Assembly: GCA_902549785.1 (NCBI GenBank)
Contig: CACCWT010000005.1
Span: 1 to 37,588, forward strand
Reading direction: 5' to 3'
Length of the DNA stretch: 37,588 nt
DNA from: an uncultured Pelagibacteraceae bacterium
GTDB taxonomy: Bacteria; Pseudomonadota; Alphaproteobacteria; Pelagibacterales; Pelagibacteraceae
This document shows, in pieces, positions 33,565 through 37,588 of the stretch. Position numbers and translations under genes: made by a program. Each line of letters begins with the position of its first letter. Positions within the stretch are counted from its first letter, which is position 1. The notes under the pieces were generated by a model. The model was given only the letters and a program-made list of their open reading frames with translations, was not told the origin of the DNA and ran no database searches.

Positions 33565-34989
33565 TTACTCATTTACGTAAACCGAAACTCCTCTAGAATT
33601 AATATCTACATCAAATTTTTTATGAAGAGGAGGGAAAGCTCTTTGAGAACAATCAAGTCTGTCACATGTCCTACATGATACTCCAATAGGTAATTCAGAT
33701 TTTTTGTCACTGAGATCTAAGTTTTCAGTATATACAAATTCTTTTGCATATTTTGCTTCACAACCAAGACCTATTGATAACATACTTTTTTTTTGTCCAT
33801 ACCTTCCAACGCCCTTTTCAACAGTTTTTGCAATACAAACATATTTCTCTCCATTAGTCATTTTACTAACAGCTGCTTGAATAACACCTGGTCTTGAAAA
33901 AGCTGAGTACACATTCCATCTTGGACAAGCTCCTCCATATCTTGGTATCTCTATACCTGATAATGAAAATCTTTTTGAAATATTTCCAGCAACATCTACT
34001 CTTAAAAAATGAAAAGGTATTCCAGGAAGTTTTGGATCTTGTAAACATGTTACTCTATGAGCTACCTGCTCAAAAGAGGTTGCAAATGTATTTTGTAAAA
34101 GTTCTAAATCATATTTTAATTCTTTACATTCTTTATGAAAAAGAGCGTAGGGCATCAATATTGCGGCACCGCAATAATTCAAAAGCGCAACCCTTGTTAA
34201 TTTTTTAGATTCTTCAGTTGGAAAATTAAATGTTGCAAGGTATTCATCAATTTCTTTTGATGCACCTTCTTGTGAAATTTGTGCTGCAGCAAAAAGTTTT
34301 TTTGTTTCAAGTGAAAGATAATCAGATAATAGCAATTCTTTGTCTTTTACTTTATATATCTTTGAGAATGGTTTTCCTTCTTTAGGTATTACATCTTTTA
34401 CAGTTATACCATATTCATCTTTTAAAAACTGACATAAGGCAATATATCTTGTTCTATTGTTTTGTTTTACTTTATCAAAAATTTGATTTGCAAATTCTTC
34501 TAATTTTGGAAAAAAATTTTTATTTTCTTGTAAAAAATCTGAAATTACTTCTCCAGGAAACGCGTTTTTTCTCCCATCAATAATTTTACCTGAAATATTT
34601 TCTAATTTGTTAAAAATTTCATGATCTTTTTGTTTAAAGTTATCACCTAGTTTAATTAAAGCTTTAGCAATTTTTGGATTTGTATTAACTAAATCCTTCA
34701 CTTCTGGTCCAAGAATATCAAGATCCTCAAAAAGTTCATCACCCAACAATTCAGAAATATTATTCTCAAGATTTAAGTCTGTTTTGCTTGTAAGATCGGA
34801 AAGCTCTATTTTAAGTTTATCACAAACCTTTAAAAGTAAGTCTCCATCAATTTTTCTTTTTCCACTCTCTATTAGATTTAAATAGCTTGGTGAAATAGAC
34901 ATTTCTTCTGCCAATTTGTTAGCTTGAATTCCTAATTGCCTTCTAAAAGCTTTGATTTTTGGACCAATTTTTGTATCAATTTGACTCAT
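33565..34989 (-). CDS. XRE-family ScfR/RamB/PrpR-type regulator of acyl/acetate metabolism
   Basis: This 474-residue regulator (from the ATG at 34989) has an N-terminal Xre helix-turn-helix (about 6-62: KIKAFRRQLGIQANKLAEEM then SPSYLNLIESGKRK), a central M78/IrrE-like region (about 150-300), and a C-terminal DUF2083-type domain with YGGACPRWNVY and a cysteine set in SCRTCDRLDC. Relatives such as mycobacterial PrpR/RamB sense acyl-CoA, and some bind an iron-sulfur cluster there, controlling isocitrate lyase or methylcitrate genes. It faces aceA across a repeat-rich interval. An upstream TTG at 35028 would place the operator DNA inside the gene, so I reject it. Confidence 0.88.
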   Translation of the reverse strand: MSQIDTKIGPKIKAFRRQLGIQANKLAEEMSISPSYLNLIESGKRKIDGDLLLKVCDKLKIELSDLTSKTDLNLENNISELLGDELFEDLDILGPEVKDLVNTNPKIAKALIKLGDNFKQKDHEIFNKLENISGKIIDGRKNAFPGEVISDFLQENKNFFPKLEEFANQIFDKVKQNNRTRYIALCQFLKDEYGITVKDVIPKEGKPFSKIYKVKDKELLLSDYLSLETKKLFAAAQISQEGASKEIDEYLATFNFPTEESKKLTRVALLNYCGAAILMPYALFHKECKELKYDLELLQNTFATSFEQVAHRVTCLQDPKLPGIPFHFLRVDVAGNISKRFSLSGIEIPRYGGACPRWNVYSAFSRPGVIQAAVSKMTNGEKYVCIAKTVEKGVGRYGQKKSMLSIGLGCEAKYAKEFVYTENLDLSDKKSELPIGVSCRTCDRLDCSQRAFPPLHKKFDVDINSRGVSVYVNE

Positions 34990-34996
34990 TTTACTA

Positions 34997-35100
34997 TTTG
35001 TAAATTTTGTAAATTTAAATTTACACAAAATTATTCGTTTTTACAAGCAAAATCGATTTAATTGTAGATTTTGTAAATATTGTAAATTATAAAGTTTACA
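34997..35100. promoter_or_regulatory. Cluster of TTTGTAAA/TTTACAAA operator-like repeats between the regulator and aceA
   Basis: The interval has a perfect 18-bp palindrome at 35008-35025 (TGTAAATTTAAATTTACA), TTGTAAAT at 34998-35005, 35071-35078 and 35080-35087, and an inverted pair TGTAAA (35081-35086) / TTTACA (35095-35100). PrpR/RamB-type proteins bind TTTGCAAA-like sites, so TTTGTAAA fits this regulator's family. One cluster lies at the regulator's own start and the other at the small ORF start, suggesting autoregulation plus control of the aceA side. AT-rich DNA makes single matches cheap; the density and symmetry are the argument. Confidence 0.6.
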
Positions 35101-35261
35101 TGGAAAAAAACAAAATTAACAATATCGAAAATAACTACCAAATTACTAATATAGAAGAGCATTCTGAGCATAAGTCAAAAGGTATTTACATTAGAGACGA
35201 TCATTGCGATTGGGGATCTAGTGGAATGAACGAATTTACTGAAGAATACAGCTCAAAATAG
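35100..35261 (+). CDS. Small 53-residue ORF upstream of isocitrate lyase, unknown function
   Basis: An ATG at 35100 opens a 53-codon frame ending at TAG 35259-35261. The product starts MEKNKINNIENNYQITNIEE and ends GIYIRDDHCDWGSSGMNEFTEEYSSK; it is acidic at the C-terminus with one Cys and one His next to each other, and has no signal or membrane helix. The amino-acid make-up (Asp, Trp, Gly, His) is not what random AT-rich DNA usually gives. The ATG abuts the operator-like inverted repeat and has no ribosome site, so translation would be leaderless or start elsewhere. It lies 44 bases before aceA and is likely co-transcribed. Confidence 0.5.
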   Translation: MEKNKINNIENNYQITNIEEHSEHKSKGIYIRDDHCDWGSSGMNEFTEEYSSK

Positions 35262-35283
35262 TCATTAGTCATTTCTAGTCATT
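35260..35283 (+). repeat. Three short direct repeats AGTCATT before aceA
   Basis: AGTCATT occurs at 35260-35266, 35267-35273 and 35277-35283, between the small ORF stop and the aceA ribosome site. Spacing is 7 and 10 bases. Three copies of one heptamer in 24 bases may mark a protein- or RNA-binding site, or be a simple slippage product. Confidence 0.5.
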
Positions 35284-35305
35284 TAATCAAAAGAGAGGGG
35301 TTTAA

Positions 35306-36580
35306 GTGTCAGCTGAAAACATTTCATACGATTTACAAAGATTTGCAGGTATTAAAAGAGATTATACTCCTGAAGAAGTTGAAAGATTAAGAGGTTCAAT
35401 CAAAATTGAGTATTCTATGTGTAAAATGCAGTCTCAAAAGCTTTGGAAACTGCTTAATACAGAAGCTTATGTAAACACCCTTGGGTCACTTTCAGGCAAT
35501 CATGCAGTTCAACATGCAAAAGCTGGTTTAAAGGCAATTTATTTAAGTGGTTGGCAAGTTGCAGCTGATGCTAACAGTGCTGGTGAAATGTATCCTGATC
35601 AATCTTTATACCCATATGATAGTGCACCTAAATTAGTTGAGACAATGAATAATTCCCTAATAAGAGCTGATCAAATTCAACATATGGAAATGATAGATGG
35701 TGATATGGATAAAAGTAAGAGAACTGATTACATGTTACCAATTATAGCTGATGGTGAAGCAGGATTTGGTGGACCATTAAATGTATTTGAATTAACTAAA
35801 AAATTTATTAGAGCGGGTGCTGCTGGGGTTCACTTTGAAGACCAATTAGCTAGTGAGAAAAAATGTGGTCATATGGGTGGAAAAGTTCTTGTACCAACTG
35901 GAACAATGGTTAGAAATTTAAAGGCTGCAAGACTTGCCGCTGATATTGCAGATGTGCCGTTAATAATTTTAGCAAGAACAGATGCAAATGCAGCGAAGCT
36001 AATAACTAATGATTTTGATGAAAATGATAAACCATTTTTAACTGGAGAAAGATCACCCGAAGGTTTCTTTTATGTTAAAGATGGAATAGAGCAAGCAATT
36101 TCTAGAGGTCTTGCTTATGCACCATACGCAGATTTAATTTGGTGCGAAACCGCTACTCCAAATTTAGAAGAAGCAAAGAAATTTGCTGATGCTATACATG
36201 AAAAATTTCCTGGTAAAATGTTAGCTTATAATTGTTCACCATCATTCAATTGGAAGAAACATTTATCTGATGAAGAAATTGGATCATTTCAAAGAAAGAT
36301 TGGAGAAATGGGATATAAATTTCAATTCATTACATTAGCAGGTTTCCACACTCAAAATATCGCAATATTTGAATTAGCTGAAAAATATAAATCAGAAGGT
36401 ATGACTGCTTACTCAAAAATTCAACAGCATGAATTTGCTAGAGAAAAAGATGGATACACAAGCGTTAAACATCAAAGAGAAGTAGGTACATCGTATTTTG
36501 ATGCTGTTTCAAATACAATAAGCTCAGGCAAAAGCTCAACTACAGCAATGGAAGGCTCAACCGAGTCAGAACAGTTTTAG
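35306..36580 (+). CDS. aceA: Isocitrate lyase
   Basis: This 424-residue enzyme splits isocitrate into glyoxylate and succinate, the first step of the glyoxylate bypass needed for growth on acetate or fatty acids. The catalytic loop KKCGHMGGK carries the active cysteine C187. Other family motifs are [10 protein letters not shown], the metal-binding [19 protein letters not shown] and [11 protein letters not shown]. The length matches the short bacterial form. The start is a GTG five bases after a strong GAGAGGGG ribosome site. It lies downstream of a ScfR/RamB-type regulator, a repeat cluster and a small ORF, suggesting control by acyl-CoA status. Malate synthase is not in the window. Confidence 0.97.
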   Translation: MSAENISYDLQRFAGIKRDYTPEEVERLRGSIKIEYSMCKMQSQKLWKLLNTEAYVNTLGSLSGNHAVQHAKAGLKAIYLSGWQVAADANSAGEMYPDQSLYPYDSAPKLVETMNNSLIRADQIQHMEMIDGDMDKSKRTDYMLPIIADGEAGFGGPLNVFELTKKFIRAGAAGVHFEDQLASEKKCGHMGGKVLVPTGTMVRNLKAARLAADIADVPLIILARTDANAAKLITNDFDENDKPFLTGERSPEGFFYVKDGIEQAISRGLAYAPYADLIWCETATPNLEEAKKFADAIHEKFPGKMLAYNCSPSFNWKKHLSDEEIGSFQRKIGEMGYKFQFITLAGFHTQNIAIFELAEKYKSEGMTAYSKIQQHEFAREKDGYTSVKHQREVGTSYFDAVSNTISSGKSSTTAMEGSTESEQF

Positions 36581-36591
36581 ATGGTAGATTA

Positions 36592-36882
36592 ATGTTTACT
36601 AGTGGTCTTCTTTTAATAGTAAGCTATCTTTTATTTAAATATACAGTTCAATGGATTAAATATTATAATCAAACTGATCCTAGGATGCCTGACTCCATAT
36701 GGCGTTATACTTGTGATTATAAAGTTATTGGCATAAGAGATATTTGTGACTTGGATGATAAGCCATTTGTAAGACAAAGAAGGAAAAGAGATAAAATTGT
36801 TACAATAATGTATTTTATTGTGGTCCTTGCTTTTGTATTTTCTATGTATTTTATGGCGAGTTTATTAGGACTAATTCTTTAA
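36592..36882 (+). CDS. Small two-helix membrane protein, unknown
   Basis: This 96-residue protein has hydrophobic helices at about 2-18 and 70-95, joined by a charged, cysteine-containing loop (YTCDYKVIGIRDICDLDD, then a basic RQRRKRDK). By the positive-inside rule that basic stretch suggests a cytoplasmic loop. I do not recognise the family. It starts 11 bases after the aceA stop and may be co-transcribed with it, which does not by itself indicate a shared role. Its last 12 bases overlap the end of the convergent TerB/J-domain gene. Confidence 0.65.
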   Translation: MFTSGLLLIVSYLLFKYTVQWIKYYNQTDPRMPDSIWRYTCDYKVIGIRDICDLDDKPFVRQRRKRDKIVTIMYFIVVLAFVFSMYFMASLLGLIL

Positions 36883-37588
36883 TTTTTGAATCTGATCCCA
36901 TGCTGAATTAACAGCTCTCATTTTAGCTTTGCTCTCATCTATTACTTCTTGAGGAACACCTTTACTTAATAAAAGATCAGGATGATGCTCTTTGCTAAGT
37001 TTAATATAACGTTTTCTTATTTCTTCGAGTGAGTCGTCAGGCTTGCTCTCTAAAACAATGTAAGGATTAAGTTTGTCTGATGACTTTCTGCTTTCTTTAA
37101 TTCCGTTAATTTGAGCTTGATTTAATCCAAAAATTCTTGCTATATCCTCTATCATTATTAATTCATTGTTACTTATGTGTCCATCAGCTTCAGCAATATA
37201 AAAAAGAGTGTTAATTACTTCCTCTAATACATTCATATTTCCTCTATAAACTTCTGCAATTTGTTTTGCATATGGTTCATACCCGGTACTTTCCTCTTTA
37301 GCTTTATTAAAAATTTTACCAACTTGATCTAATTCACTTTCAGGTATTTTTAATTTATCTTTAACAGCAATTAACTCTTCACGACTAACTTGCCCATCAG
37401 CTTTACTTAGCTTTGCTGATAAAACTATCAAAGAGAGTGCAAATATTTGTTGCGGCTGTGCAAAAGTTCTAAATTCACCACCTGATCTAGCCCTCGACAT
37501 TTTTCCACCGATTAAGGATCCTAAAAGCATACCAAAAGGCCCACCAATTGAAAAACCTAGCATTCCACCAATTATGCTTCCCCATATT
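36871..37588 (-). CDS. DjlA-like TerB/J-domain co-chaperone (5' end outside window)
   Basis: At least 238 residues are visible. A glycine-rich hydrophobic N-terminal segment is followed by a TerB domain (KLSKADGQVSREELIAVKD and IAEADGHISNNELIMIEDIA are its metal-site-like repeats) and a C-terminal J domain with HPD in KEHHPDLL. This is the DjlA arrangement of a membrane co-chaperone that activates DnaK. An ATG at 37561-37563 exists, but the frame stays open to the window end and encodes IWGSIIGG before it, the usual DjlA-like opening, so the true start lies beyond 37588. It is convergent with the small membrane protein. Confidence 0.82.
   Translation of the reverse strand, partial: IWGSIIGGMLGFSIGGPFGMLLGSLIGGKMSRARSGGEFRTFAQPQQIFALSLIVLSAKLSKADGQVSREELIAVKDKLKIPESELDQVGKIFNKAKEESTGYEPYAKQIAEVYRGNMNVLEEVINTLFYIAEADGHISNNELIMIEDIARIFGLNQAQINGIKESRKSSDKLNPYIVLESKPDDSLEEIRKRYIKLSKEHHPDLLLSKGVPQEVIDESKAKMRAVNSAWDQIQKLKN

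Noticed and set aside
34990..35028. N-terminal extension of the ScfR-type regulator from a TTG at 35028
   Set aside because: The extra 13 residues are low-complexity Lys/Phe/Thr encoded by the perfect palindrome, homologues begin close to the helix-turn-helix, and an ATG lies at 34989.
1..37588. tRNA/rRNA genes, CRISPR arrays, IS elements, attachment sites, prophage or defence genes
   Set aside because: No cloverleaf-like GC-richer segment, no regularly spaced long repeats, and no transposase, integrase or defence domain among the coding regions.

Overview
The window looks like a piece of a SAR11 (Pelagibacter-type) marine alphaproteobacterial chromosome. The DNA is very AT-rich, lysine, asparagine and isoleucine codons dominate, and coding density is close to complete: no gap between genes reaches 300 bases, and many neighbours abut or overlap by a few bases. 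Lineage markers are alphaproteobacterial: RegA/ActR, the ChvI-ChvG pair next to ahcY, tsaE-amgK-murU, an F1-ATPase zeta inhibitor, and a ScfR/RamB-type regulator beside isocitrate lyase. I see no tRNA, rRNA, IS element, prophage, CRISPR array or toxin-antitoxin pair. The genus is inferred from composition and gene order, not from a marker-gene comparison.

Left part (1-12.3 kb): the 5' two thirds of an ornithine/lysine decarboxylase gene run off the left edge, behind a leader with two hairpins and a T tract. Then come regA, an orphan ABC ATPase, polA, chvI-chvG, ahcY, tsaE-amgK-murU (tRNA t6A modification and cell-wall sugar recycling), gpmA, the ATPase zeta inhibitor and a secreted SNase-type nuclease.

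Middle part (12.3-26.6 kb): a transglycosylase-like lipoprotein gene; a tight minus-strand operon msrA - sseA - adaptor - RND pump, whose adaptor lacks the usual coiled-coil hairpin; a DMT permease with an AlkA-type glycosylase; two tandem DUF1330 genes; a purine-type phosphoribosyltransferase; a complete BMP-family nucleoside ABC uptake operon (ATPase, two permeases, binding protein) ending in a clear terminator; a small lipoprotein; and an hsp20 gene with a candidate RNA-thermometer leader.

Right part (26.7-37.6 kb): an S9 oligopeptidase, a membrane J-domain protein, a family 9 glycosyltransferase, a DapA/NanA-superfamily aldolase, a cyclopropane-fatty-acid synthase, a lysine-rich coiled-coil protein of unknown function, a ScfR/RamB-type regulator divergent from a 53-residue small ORF and isocitrate lyase (with a dense cluster of TTTGTAAA-type repeats between them), a two-helix membrane protein, and a TerB/J-domain protein cut by the right edge.

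No wholly new multi-gene system is evident. The best leads are regulatory and architectural: the decarboxylase leader, the hsp20 leader, the ScfR/aceA control region with its small ORF, the hairpin-less adaptor in the msrA operon, and the lysine-rich coiled-coil protein.
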